Below, piece after piece: positions 1 through 9,480 of a stretch of 64,000 bases of DNA. The stretch covers positions 23,244,001 through 23,308,000 of the forward strand of contig NC_071670.1 in assembly GCF_028554725.1 (NCBI RefSeq). Direction: 5' to 3'. The notes beneath the pieces are model-generated. The model was not told where the DNA came from and did no database searches. It saw only the letters and a program-made list of their open reading frames with translations. The position numbers and the translations under genes are program-made. Positions within the stretch are counted from its first letter, which is position 1. Each line of letters starts with the position of its first letter. The DNA is from Zeugodacus cucurbitae. Its lineage: Eukaryota > Arthropoda > Insecta > Diptera > Tephritidae.

Positions 1-3000
1 ATCATTTATTTTGTATTTTTATCAGATTTATGATCAAGTTCACATTCTTGCAAGTTGAATATTGACAAATAAAAACATAAAGAACATTTATTCATAATCA
101 TTTATTTTGTATTTAATCACATTTAAGATCAAAGCTCACTTTCTTGCAAGTTGTTTATCGACAAATAGAAACATAAAGAATGTTAATTCCTAATCATTTA
201 TTTTGTATTTTTATCAGATTTATGATCAAGTTCACTTTCTTGCAAGTTAAATATCGACAAATAAAAACATAAAGAATGTTTACTCATAATCATTTATTTT
301 GTATTTTTATCAGATTTATGATCAAGTTCACATTCTTGCAAGTTGAATATTGACAAATAAAAACATAAAGAACATTTATTCATAATCATTTATTTTATAT
401 TTTATCAGATTTAAGATAAAAGTTCACTTTCGTGCAAGTTGAATATCGACAAATAAAAACATAAAGAAAATAAATTCATAATCATTTATTTCGTATTTTA
501 ACACATTTAAGGTCAAAGTTCGCTTTCTTGCAAGTTGAATATTAAAAATACAAACGTAAAGAATGTTTATTCATAATCATTTATTTTGTATTTTATCAGA
601 TTTATGATCAAATTCACATTCTTGCAAGTTGAATATTGACAAATAAAAACATAAAGAACATAAATTCATAATCATTTATTTCGTATTTTATCACATTTAA
701 GATCAAAGTTCACTTTCTTGCAAGTTGTTTATCGACAACTGGAAACATAAAGAACATTTATTCATAATCATTTATATCATATTTTATCAGATTTAAGATA
801 AAAGTTCACTTTCGTGCAAGTTGAATATCGACAAATAAAAACATAAAGAACATAATTTCATAATCATTTATTTCGTATTTTATCACATTTAAGATCAAAG
901 TTCACTTTCTTGCGAGTTGAATATTACAAATAAAAACATGAAGAACATTTATTCATAATCATTAATTTTGTGTTTTTATCAGATTTAAGATCAAAGTTCA
1001 CATTCTTGCAAGTTAAATATTGACAAATAAAAACATAAAGAACATTTATTCATAATCATTTATTTTGTATTTTATCACATTTAAGATCAAAGTTCACTTT
1101 CTTGCAAGTTGTTTATCGACAACTGGAAACATAAAGAACATTTATTCATAATCATTTATTTCATATTTTATCAGATTTAAGATAAAAGTTCACTTTCGTG
1201 CAAGTTGAATATCGACAAATAAAAACATAAAGAACATAATTTCATAATCATTTATTTCGTATTTTATCACATTTAAGATCAAAGTTCACTTTCTTGCGAG
1301 TTGAATATTACAAATAAAAACATAAAGAACATTTATTCATAATCATTAATTTTGTGTTTTTATCAGATTTAAGATCAAAGTTCACATTCTTGCAAGTTGA
1401 ATATTGACAAATAAAAATATAAAGAACATAACTTCATAATCATTTATTTCGTATTTTATCACATTTAAGATCAAAGTTAAACATAATAAATGTTTCTTCA
1501 TAATCATTTATTTTGTATTTTATCACATTTAAGATCAAAGTTCACTATCTTGCAAGTTAAATATCGACAAATAGAAACATAAAGAATGTTTATTCATAAT
1601 CATTTATTTTGTATTTTTATTCATAATCATTTATTTTGTATTTTATCACATGTAAGATAAAAGTTCACTTTCCTGCAAGTTAAATACCGACAAATAAAAA
1701 CATAAAGAATGTTTATTCATAATCATTTATTTTGTATTTTATCCCATTTAATATCAAAGTTCACATTCTAGCAAGTTGAATATTGACAAATAAAAACATA
1801 AAGAACATTTATTCATAATCATTTAATTTGTATTTTATCACATGTAAGATAAAAGTTCACTTTCCTGCAAGTTAAATACCGACAAATAAAAACATAAAGA
1901 ACATTTATCCATAATCATTTACTTTGTATTTTATCACATGTAAGATAAAAGTTCACTTTCCCGCAAGTTAAATACCGACAAATAAAAACATAAAGAATGT
2001 TTATTCATAATCATTTATCTTGTATTTTTATCAGATTTATGATCAAATTCACATTCTTGCAAGTTGAATATTTATTTTGTATTTTATCACATTTAATATC
2101 AAAGTTCATTTTCTTGCAAGTTGTTTATCGACAAATAAAAACATAAAGAATTTTTATTCATAATCATTAATTTTGTATTTTTATCAGATTTATGATCAAG
2201 TTCACTTTCTTGCAAGTTAAATATCGACAAATAAAAACATAAAGAATGTTTACTCATAATCACTTTCTTGCAAGTTGTTTATCGACAAATAGAAACATAA
2301 AGAATGTTTATTCACAATCATTTATTTTGTATTTTTATCAGATTTATGATCAAGTTCACTTTCTTGCAAGTTAAATATCGACAATTAAAAACATAAAGAA
2401 TGTTTACTCATAATCATTTATTTTGTATTTTATCACATGTAAGATAAAAGTTCACTTTCCCGCAAGTTAAATACCGACAAATAAAAACATAAAGAATGTT
2501 TATTCATAATCATTTATTTTGTATTTTTATCAGATTTAAGATCAAATTCACATTCTTGCAAGTTGAATATTTATTTTGTATTTTATCACATTTAATATCA
2601 AAGTTCATTTTCTTGCAAGTTAAATATCGACAAATAAAAACATAAAGAATGTTTACTCATAATCATTTACTTTGTATTTTTATCAGATTTATGATGAAGT
2701 TCATTTTCTTGCAAGTTGTTTATCGACAAATAAAAACATAAAGAATGTTTATTCCTAATCATTTATTTTGTATTTTATCACATTTAATATCAAAGTTCAC
2801 ATTCTAGCAAATTGAATATTGACAAATAAAAACATAAAGAACATTTATTCATAATCATTTATTTTGTATTTTATCACATGTAAGATAAAAGTTCACTTTC
2901 CTGCAATTTAAATATCGACAAATAAAAACATAATGAATGTTAATTCATAATCATTTATTTTGTATTTTATCACATTTAATATCAAAGTTCACTTTCTTGC

Positions 3001-4142
3001 AAGTTGTTTATCGACAAATAGAAACATAAAGAATGTTTATTCATAATCATTTATTTTGTATTTTTATCAGATTTATGATCAAGTTCACATTCTTGCAAGT
3101 TGAATATTGATAAATAAAAACATAAAGAACATTTATTCATAATCATTTATTTTGTATTTTATCACATTTAAGATCAAAGTTCCTTTTCTTGCAAGTTGAA
3201 TATCGACAAATAAAAGCATAAAGAATGTTTATTCATAATCATTTACTTTGTATTTTATAACATTTAAGATCAAAGTTCACTTTCTTGCAAGTTGTTTATC
3301 GACAACTGGAAACATAAAGAACATTTATTCATAATCATTTATTTTATATTTTATCAGATTTAAGATAAAAGTTCACTTTCGTGCAAGTTGAATATCGACA
3401 AATAAAAACATAAAGAAAATAAATTCATAATCATTTATTTCGTATTTTAACACATTTAAGGTCAAAGTTCACTTTCTTGCGAGTTGAATATTAAAAATAA
3501 AAATAAATTCATAATCATTTATTTTGTATTTTTATCAGATTTATGATCAAAGTTCACATTCTTGCAAGTTGAATATTAAAAATAAAAACGTAAAGAATGT
3601 TTATTCATAATCATTTATTTTGTATTTTATCAGATTTATGATCAAATTCACATTCTTGCAAGTTGAATATTGACAAATAAAAACATAAAGAACATTTATT
3701 CATAATCATTTATTTTGTATTTTATCACTTTTAAGATCAAAGTTCGCTTTCTTGCAAGTTGTTTATCGACAAATAAAAACATAATGAATGTTTATTCATA
3801 ATCATTTATTTTGTATTTTATCACATTTAAGATCAAAGTTCACTATCTTGCAAGTTAAATATCGACAAATAGAAACATAAAGAATGTTTATTCGTAATCA
3901 TTTATTTTGTATTTTTATTCATAATCGTTTATTTTGTATTTTATCACAAGTAAGATAAAAGTTCACTTTCCTGCAAGGTAAATACCGACGAATAAAAACA
4001 TAAAGAATGTTTATTCATAATCATTTATTTTGTATTTTATCACATTTAATATCAAAGTTCACTTTCCTGCAAGTTAAATATCGACAAATAAAAACATAAA
4101 GAATGTTTATTCATAATCATTTATTTTGTATTTTATCCCATT
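1..4142 (+). repeat. 96-bp AT-rich satellite array, left block
   Basis: Continuous head-to-tail monomers, anchored on the recurring word ATCATTTA, which starts at 1 and again at 97 and gives a 96-bp period. Monomers with TATTTTTATC are 96 bp and those with TATTTTATC are 95 bp. The best conserved parts are the segment around CTTGCAAG and the segment AATAAAAACATAAAGAA; the middle (CACATTTAAG, CACATGTAAG, CAGATTTATG, CCCATTTAAT) defines sequence classes. Indel forms occur, for example a 27-bp internal duplication at 1592-1645 and a 58-bp deleted monomer near 2255. No gene is seen here. The segment 3721-4142 is a close paralogue of 13484-13905, at a constant offset of 9763 bp. Confidence 0.97.
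4139..4142. repeat. target-site duplication, left copy (CATT)
   Basis: CATT precedes the left LTR and is repeated at 9477-9480 after the right LTR. The uninterrupted paralogue at 13900-13912 reads CCCATTTAATATC. Element plus duplication account for exactly 5338 bp, the difference between the left-flank and right-flank offsets (9763 and 4425). Because the element starts with TAAAAG and the target continues TAA, a duplication of 5 to 7 bp cannot be excluded. Confidence 0.8.
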
Positions 4143-4411
4143 TAAAAGATGCTAGATCTTTTAGAGTTTGTCAGGATTCGATTTATTTATTATTAAAAGA
4201 TTATATTCCATACAATATTGTTTATTATTAGATATTTCAATTGCTTAAATATATTACTCGTTTTTTAAAGTTAAAATAAAATGAAAAATAAAAATAGACC
4301 AGTCTCGAACGATGCTGACGCGACACTGCTTTTTTTCGACGACTCTTCCTGGGTTGTTGGTGCGCTCGTTCTTTTGTGTTGCAGGGATGCAATTATGCGG
4401 TTTACCTTACA
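4143..4411 (-). repeat. 3' LTR of the retrotransposon
   Basis: Direct repeat of 9207-9476, with one T fewer in the T run. Its inner edge (4411) starts TGTAAGG in element sense and carries the end of the gag-pol frame: the stop codon is at 4402-4404, inside the LTR. Its outer edge is set by the first base shared with the other LTR (T at 4143, matching 9207). Confidence 0.95.
4182..4191 (-). promoter_or_regulatory. putative polyadenylation signals in the 3' LTR
   Basis: Two overlapping AATAAA hexamers on the minus strand (TTTATT at 4182-4187 and 4186-4191 on the plus strand), about 40 bp before the 3' edge of the element. This is a sensible place for cleavage of the element transcript. The call rests on the hexamer only, and the region is AT-rich, so chance matches are possible. 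Confidence 0.5.
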
Positions 4412-7400
4412 GTCGGCCAATCCTGATTACAGGAGTCGACCTCGACTCCGACATCATTATCAAACCCATCGAAATTCGGCAAATTACACCATGGCTTCAA
4501 CTTATCAGATGCATAGATTGATGTATAATGTCGTTGTTTTCGTTTCGACCCTGGTATATCTTCAACGAGATACCTGTCGTGGCCAATCACCTTGGTTACC
4601 ATGAACGGACCTTTGTATAGTGGCTCCAATTTGCGAGAACCACCAGTACTAACAGGCTCATTCTCGGCGAGAACCAAATCACCAACGTTATATTGTGTAG
4701 GTTTCCGATGTTTTTCGTTAAAACGCTGTTTAGCTTTTTCTCGCTGCTGATTAATACGACTTACTGCTTCAGTTTGAATTTCGTTCATCTCGTCATTACT
4801 CGTAACATCATCTTCATGTAAAGCTAATATTAATTTATTCTGAAGAATATCTCGAGGCTTGTAATTGAATAAAAGTTCTTGTGGAGTTCGCTGAGTTGTT
4901 TTGTTCTTTGTAGTGTTTAGTGCCCACTGTATACCTCTAAGTTGATCATCCCAGGTTTTGTCGTCTTCCGTCGACGGAAGTAACATACCCAGTAGAGTTC
5001 GGTTGGTACGCTCTGCATGTCCGTTTGCGCGCGGAGTTCGAACAGCATTCAAAATCTGTTTAATATCATTATCGTTGCAATATTGTCTAAAATCCTGAGA
5101 AGTAAACGCTGTTCCACGATCGGTTACTATTCGTGTTGGCACTCCGAAATAGCTGCTTACTTCGTTAAGTAATGTCAATACATGTCGTGTCGCTGTGCTT
5201 CTAACAGCTCGTAATACTGTAAATTTCGTGAATGAATCAACGAGGACTATTACGTGTTCGTTCTGCTTCTTGGTACGAGGAAAAGGTCCTAGATGATCGA
5301 TATGTACCGTCTTGAATGGTACAGGTTCTATCTCGTCATAATGATACGCTCCTTCTATTTTGCCACCCCGCTGTTTATTATATGCGCATTCAATGCACGA
5401 TTTCAAAAATATCTTTACAAAATTACGCATTCTAGGAAACCAAAAATATTTATTTAATTCTTCTAAAGTCTTTTCTGTACTAAGATGCTTAACTTTCTCG
5501 TGCACGCTCTGTACAATTTTGTATCGCATTGATTTCGGTACTACCCATAGCTTGTTACTTTTCTGTTTTCGATAAAGTCTTCCGTTTTCGATTTTGTATT
5601 CATCATTAGTAATTTTATCACCGCTGGCGAGTTTTTCTACAATATCTCGAATATCTTTGTCTTGATGCTGCATACTGTATATCCAGTCACCTACGTCTAA
5701 AGTTGTTTTCGCAATCTTCAGAGACGCTGTATCGATTTCTTCACCTTTTTCATATGGCATTCTGCTGAGAAAATCGACATGCTCCATTCTTCTACCTGGT
5801 CGGTGTTCCAATTTTACAAGAAAGTCTTGAATACGTAGCCACCAACGTGCAATTCGTGGTATCAACTCACGTTTGTGCATTGCTGTAGTAACCGCGCTAC
5901 AGTCAGTCACAACTACGATCTCTTTCCCTTGCACATAATACCTAAAACGCTCTAGGCTGCTCACCACCGCCAGTACTTCCAGCTCATAGCTATGAAAGTT
6001 TCGCTCGCTGTCTGTCGTAGATCTGCTGTAATATGCAACTGGTTTCCAGTCGCCGCCTTCTCGTTGTAAAAGTACACCCGCAATACCAACAGAGCTAGCA
6101 TCAGTATGAATCTGATGATCTGCCTCGACACGATATCCTGTCATCAATGGCTTCGATGTTAACGCTGTTTTCAATGCTAAAAATGCTTCTTCTTGTTTTT
6201 CTGCCCATTGAAATTGTTGACCTCTACGCAGCAACAAACGTAACGGCTCACTTATAATCGAGTAGCCTGGTACAAAGCGTCGAAAATACCCGCTAAGACC
6301 AAGAAAACGTCTTACATCTGTTATAGATTTTGGAGTTGTAAAACAATTTACGGCAATTGTTTTCACAGTACCTGGACTTATGCCACCTGAATGAAGTTTG
6401 TGCCCTAAAAACTCGATCGTCTGCTTCATAAACTCGCATTTTTTAATATTTAATGTTAAATTAAGTTCGCGCAATGCCTTAAAAACACGTTTAAGTTTTT
6501 CATACATCTCGGTGACGTTACTGCTACCTACTAATATGTCGTCCATATAGTGGATCATGTCACCAGGTCGAGTTCTATCTTTGATATTTTGCATTAGCCG
6601 CTGGAATACCGCAGGCGCGTTTCTGAGGCCAAACGGCATTCTCTTAAACTCAAACAAACCTTCAGTTGTTATAAACGCTGTATACTTGCGACACCCTTCT
6701 TCTATTGGTACCTGATAGTACCCGCTGTTTAAATCTAGTACTGAAAAATATTTGTATCGCATGGCTTCGCTAAGCCTTTCTTCAATATTTGGTGTTGGAT
6801 AAACTTCTTTTATCGTATGCTGATTAAGTCGCCTATAGTCGACGCAAAGGCGTTCACCCCCAGTTTTCTTTTTTACTAAAATAATTGGACTTGCGTATTC
6901 GGATTTAGATGTGGCAATTATATCGCATGCCAAAAGTTCTCTAATCATTTCGGTAACTAAATGCTTCTTCGGCTCCGGCACCCTGTACGGTTTTTGAGCT
7001 ATTGGTACATTCGTTGTCAATTCGATTTTCATTTCCGTCGCGTTAGTCAAGCCAATATCAGTAAGATTTTCCGCAAAAACGTCTGTGTTATCAGCTAACA
7101 ACACTTGCAAGTCGGCTTTTACATTTATATCGTCAATACTGCTAATAATTTCGCTGAAATCAGTTTCTCGATGCTTAAGTTCTACCTTTGTAACCTGCGT
7201 AGAAAATACGAAGTCGTCGTTCTTTATTTCTGCAACAACATCTGCGTTTTTAAAAATATCTTGCCCCAAAAGCACGTCCATTGTTAATATATCATCATCA
7301 ACAATAAACAAATTGACGATTAAAACTACATCATCAACAGCCATGTTCACGTTGATACTCTCAGTTGAAGTACGTTTTCCACCGCAAATGCCTATTATTT

Positions 7401-8613
7401 CTACAGCGCATGGATACTTCTTGGTATTTAAATTTGTTACAGCTGATCGTCGTATCATACTACATTCACTACCAGTATCTACGAAAGCTACTAACGCCTT
7501 ACCGTTTACGCTGATTGGTTTTTCGAAAAACTTAGATGGTTGGTGTATGTGTGTTTTCTTCACAGCTACTGCTTTTTTACCACAATTTTCTGGTTCGTTA
7601 CTTCCGTGGAATTTATTACAATCTTTACATTTACGCGGTTGCCTCGGTTTTGGACAATTCCGCGCGATATGTCCGCATTCTTTACAATTATAACACGTTA
7701 TGCCTTTTGTTTCGATTGTATTCCGGCGCATGTCTTTTGCACTGTCTTTACTTCGATCACTCGTATATTCATTTTTAAGTTGCTTTGTCACAGTTAAGTT
7801 TTGAAGGTAACTTTCAATTGTTTCGCGCATATCTTTTAACGAATTAAACTTCAATGCAGCTATTGCAGTCTGCAATTCACGGTGTTTCAATCCGTCGCGA
7901 ATGTATTTTATAATTGAACTTTCACTCAGGCCATACCGTCGGCCTAGTCCGCTCATTCTAAAACAATACTCTAAAATCTTTTCGTTTTGCATACGTGTAG
8001 TACTTGCCATTTTATAATGTACTTGCGCTTCATTCAATTCACAACCGAATTCGCTTTTTAATGCTTTCGCCAAATCAGGCCAATTGGAATAAAATGCTGG
8101 TGCTGCGTCTAACCACATACGCGCAACACCTTTTAATTTTCCATACACGGCTAAGAGTAAACACTTTTCGTCCCAGTCGTAAGCACTTATGGAACTGTCC
8201 ACTCTATTTACAAATTGTGTCACTGTTAGTGAGTTATCAGTAGTTGGGTCAAACTCAGGAATTGTCTCTGCAATTTCCTTTACACTGGCACTTCGTCCCT
8301 CTGTTCGTATTGAATTCTGTGGTGTAGTAACTAAACGTTCTTCATTTACATTTTCTCGCACTGTATCATTATTTCTTTGCTGCATTTGACCAGCAAAACT
8401 TTGCATAGTCGTCATCATATTCTGCATCATTTCACGCAAATCATTTACCTGGCTTTGTAAATTAGATTCTGTTTCGATTTCGATTTCATCACTACCTAAG
8501 AAATCATTTAATCGCATTATCAATTCCGCTTTTGAACCCGATGTTAGTAAATTATTATTACGTAGTTGCTCCTTCAGTTCGTCAACTTTCAAAGATGCTA
8601 CTTTTACTTTCAT
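4402..8613 (-). CDS. gag-pol: Gag-Pol polyprotein with N-terminal SAP-like motif
   Basis: One 1403-residue polyprotein (numbered from the ATG at 8611-8613) that supplies the capsid and the replication and integration enzymes of the LTR element. Visible in order: SAP-like motif, residues 8-38 (TSGSKAELIMRL core); possible coiled coil, 50-80; Gag region, 108-278; CX2CX4HX4C zinc knuckle, 307-320, and a second CX2CX3HX7C cluster, 329-344; aspartic protease DTGS, 379-382; reverse transcriptase, about 538-738, with YMDD at 689-692; RNase H with D838, E877/E879, D904 and D947; integrase with H1038, H1043, C1073, C1076, then D1106, D1165 and E1201 (DD35E); GPF module at 1335-1337. The frame stays open for 12 codons upstream through an A22 tract to a TTG at 8649, but the ATG is the likelier start. 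All catalytic residues checked are present, with no frameshift between gag and pol. The last three codons and the stop lie at or inside the 3' LTR. Confidence 0.96.
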   Translation of the reverse strand: MKVKVASLKVDELKEQLRNNNLLTSGSKAELIMRLNDFLGSDEIEIETESNLQSQVNDLREMMQNMMTTMQSFAGQMQQRNNDTVRENVNEERLVTTPQNSIRTEGRSASVKEIAETIPEFDPTTDNSLTVTQFVNRVDSSISAYDWDEKCLLLAVYGKLKGVARMWLDAAPAFYSNWPDLAKALKSEFGCELNEAQVHYKMASTTRMQNEKILEYCFRMSGLGRRYGLSESSIIKYIRDGLKHRELQTAIAALKFNSLKDMRETIESYLQNLTVTKQLKNEYTSDRSKDSAKDMRRNTIETKGITCYNCKECGHIARNCPKPRQPRKCKDCNKFHGSNEPENCGKKAVAVKKTHIHQPSKFFEKPISVNGKALVAFVDTGSECSMIRRSAVTNLNTKKYPCAVEIIGICGGKRTSTESINVNMAVDDVVLIVNLFIVDDDILTMDVLLGQDIFKNADVVAEIKNDDFVFSTQVTKVELKHRETDFSEIISSIDDINVKADLQVLLADNTDVFAENLTDIGLTNATEMKIELTTNVPIAQKPYRVPEPKKHLVTEMIRELLACDIIATSKSEYASPIILVKKKTGGERLCVDYRRLNQHTIKEVYPTPNIEERLSEAMRYKYFSVLDLNSGYYQVPIEEGCRKYTAFITTEGLFEFKRMPFGLRNAPAVFQRLMQNIKDRTRPGDMIHYMDDILVGSSNVTEMYEKLKRVFKALRELNLTLNIKKCEFMKQTIEFLGHKLHSGGISPGTVKTIAVNCFTTPKSITDVRRFLGLSGYFRRFVPGYSIISEPLRLLLRRGQQFQWAEKQEEAFLALKTALTSKPLMTGYRVEADHQIHTDASSVGIAGVLLQREGGDWKPVAYYSRSTTDSERNFHSYELEVLAVVSSLERFRYYVQGKEIVVVTDCSAVTTAMHKRELIPRIARWWLRIQDFLVKLEHRPGRRMEHVDFLSRMPYEKGEEIDTASLKIAKTTLDVGDWIYSMQHQDKDIRDIVEKLASGDKITNDEYKIENGRLYRKQKSNKLWVVPKSMRYKIVQSVHEKVKHLSTEKTLEELNKYFWFPRMRNFVKIFLKSCIECAYNKQRGGKIEGAYHYDEIEPVPFKTVHIDHLGPFPRTKKQNEHVIVLVDSFTKFTVLRAVRSTATRHVLTLLNEVSSYFGVPTRIVTDRGTAFTSQDFRQYCNDNDIKQILNAVRTPRANGHAERTNRTLLGMLLPSTEDDKTWDDQLRGIQWALNTTKNKTTQRTPQELLFNYKPRDILQNKLILALHEDDVTSNDEMNEIQTEAVSRINQQREKAKQRFNEKHRKPTQYNVGDLVLAENEPVSTGGSRKLEPLYKGPFMVTKVIGHDRYLVEDIPGSKRKQRHYTSIYASDKLKPWCNLPNFDGFDNDVGVEVDSCNQDWPTVR

Positions 8614-8619
8614 TTTGCG

Positions 8620-8641
8620 TTTTTTTTTTTTTTTTTTTTTT
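8620..8641 (-). repeat. A22 homopolymer just before the gag-pol ATG
   Basis: Twenty-two T on the plus strand, so A22 in the element RNA, ending 6 nt before the ATG. In frame it would encode a lysine run if translation began upstream. It may reflect an A-rich leader or a slippage-prone tract; its exact length may also be a sequencing artefact. Confidence 0.85.
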
Positions 8642-8750
8642 ATTAACAAATATTCTTATTGGATTTTACTTTTCACAATTAGACAATACAACACACAATT
8701 GTCACTGTTTGTCTTCTTTTGTTTTTACACTTTCTGTATGTATCCGTTTC

Positions 8751-9083
8751 GCAAACTCTCGTCCATTCGTACGCGAGAATGTAATTCAAACACAAACCGT
8801 CACTTGTTTTTTTATTTATTTCTCTCTCTCGTTTCACCGAACGCTTGTCCGTTTGTACATGCGCAAATGCAAACCTTCGTTTTTCTTGCTTTTATGCCTC
8901 GCCAACTGCTCGTCCATTCGTACGCGCAACAGGCAAATTACAAAACAATTATGTCTACGTTTTTAAATGCAAACCGCCGGTTTCGTTTCTATGCTTCGCT
9001 AATCGCTCGTCCATTCGTACGCTCGATAGGCTAATCGCAACAACAATTCTGTTTGATTTCAAACGCAAACCGTCACCAACATG
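8751..9083 (-). repeat. four degenerate tandem repeats in the leader
   Basis: The plus-strand word CTCGTCCATTCGTACGCG starts at 8758 and 8909, recurs at 9006 with its end changed (CGCTCG), and is degenerate at 8844 (CTTGTCCGTTTGTACATGCG). Each copy is followed 25-65 bp later by a CAAACC word (AACCGTCAC, AACCTTCG, AACCGCCGG, AACCGTCACC). Spacing between copies is 86, 65 and 97 bp. Such leader repeats may hold protein-binding or packaging sites; nothing here shows which. Confidence 0.75.
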
Positions 9084-9206
9084 ACGTTCTTGCCACACTT
9101 GCTCTGCTATGTTCAAACGCACGACCACTCGCATGTGCGACTGCTCAAACCGATCACAACAATAACACACACATGTGAGGCTATGAGAAGCATCTCACTT
9201 CTGAAC

Positions 9207-9476
9207 TAAAAGATGCTAGATCTTTTAGAGTTTGTCAGGATTCGATTTATTTATTATTAAAAGATTATATTCCATACAATATTGTTTATTATTAGATATT
9301 TCAATTGCTTAAATATATTACTCGTTTTTTAAAGTTAAAATAAAATGAAAAATAAAAATAGACCAGTCTCGAACGATGCTGACGCGACACTGCTTTTTTT
9401 TCGACGACTCTTCCTGGGTTGTTGGTGCGCTCGTTCTTTTGTGTTGCAGGGATGCAATTATGCGGTTTACCTTACA
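9207..9476 (-). repeat. 5' LTR of the retrotransposon
   Basis: Direct repeat of 4143-4411. Being upstream in element sense, it should carry the active promoter. Its inner edge (9207) is where identity with the other LTR ends, and its outer edge (9476) is shown by comparison with the empty paralogue, which has C rather than A at that position. Confidence 0.95.
9308..9317 (-). promoter_or_regulatory. possible TATA-like element in the 5' LTR
   Basis: The minus strand reads TATATTTAAG here, upstream of the AATAAA pair at 9246-9255. Initiation about 25-30 nt downstream would leave a short repeated R region between the two signals, as in ordinary LTRs. The AT-rich setting makes this a weak call. 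Confidence 0.35.
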
Positions 9477-9480
9477 CATT
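9477..9480. repeat. target-site duplication, right copy (CATT)
   Basis: Second copy of CATT, directly after the right LTR. It is followed by TTAATATC-type satellite that continues the interrupted monomer, matching 13902 onward. Confidence 0.8.

Larger units (their letters stand above)
8614..9206 (-). other. 5' leader of the retrotransposon
   Basis: The 593-nt untranslated leader between the 5' LTR and the gag-pol ATG. It is visibly less AT-rich than the satellite and contains degenerate tandem repeats, a 22-nt homopolymer next to the start codon, and a small hairpin beside the LTR (TGAGA 9184-9188, TCTCA 9193-9197). A 59-codon same-strand upstream frame (8955-9134, ATG) falls inside the repeats; I see no motif in it and do not call it a gene. 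The tRNA primer site should lie at the 9206 edge, but no TGG-starting complement is there. Confidence 0.7.
4143..9476 (-). mobile_element. complete Ty3/gypsy-type LTR retrotransposon
   Basis: A 5334-bp element inserted in a satellite monomer and read on the minus strand. It has two LTRs of 269 and 270 bp, identical except for one T in a T run (about 4329-4336 against 9393-9401), so insertion was recent. Between them lie a 593-nt leader and one uninterrupted gag-pol frame with the domain order Gag, protease, reverse transcriptase, RNase H, integrase, which is the Ty3/gypsy (Metaviridae) order. There is no envelope frame. In element sense the LTRs start TGTAAGG and end ATCTTTTA. No purine-rich tract adjoins the 3' LTR, and no TGG-type tRNA primer site adjoins the 5' LTR. 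A single-frame gag-pol with a GPF integrase tail and no chromodomain fits several Ty3/gypsy lineages; I cannot fix the clade by eye. Confidence 0.96.

Noticed and set aside
1..4142. CRISPR-like array
   Set aside because: Direct repeats are contiguous, 95-96 bp, with no unique spacers and no cas genes, and the setting is eukaryotic.
7085..7693. Plus-strand open frame of 202 codons, and other plus-strand frames between 4281 and 9084
   Set aside because: They lie opposite the intact gag-pol frame or the leader on the minus strand and show no recognisable domain. They are complement-strand shadows.
8647..8649. Non-AUG start (TTG) giving a 1415-residue Gag-Pol with a poly-lysine head
   Set aside because: The ATG at 8611-8613 starts just before the SAP-like motif and gives a normal N-terminus. 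The A22-encoded lysines look like leader sequence read in frame.
8955..9134. 59-codon upstream frame on the minus strand in the retrotransposon leader
   Set aside because: It has an ATG and the right strand, but it runs through the degenerate leader repeats and shows no motif. It could be a short upstream frame in the RNA but is not supported as a gene.
4143..9476. Envelope gene or retrovirus-like structure
   Set aside because: The frame after integrase and its GPF module ends directly in the 3' LTR, leaving no room for an env frame. The leader holds no long frame either.
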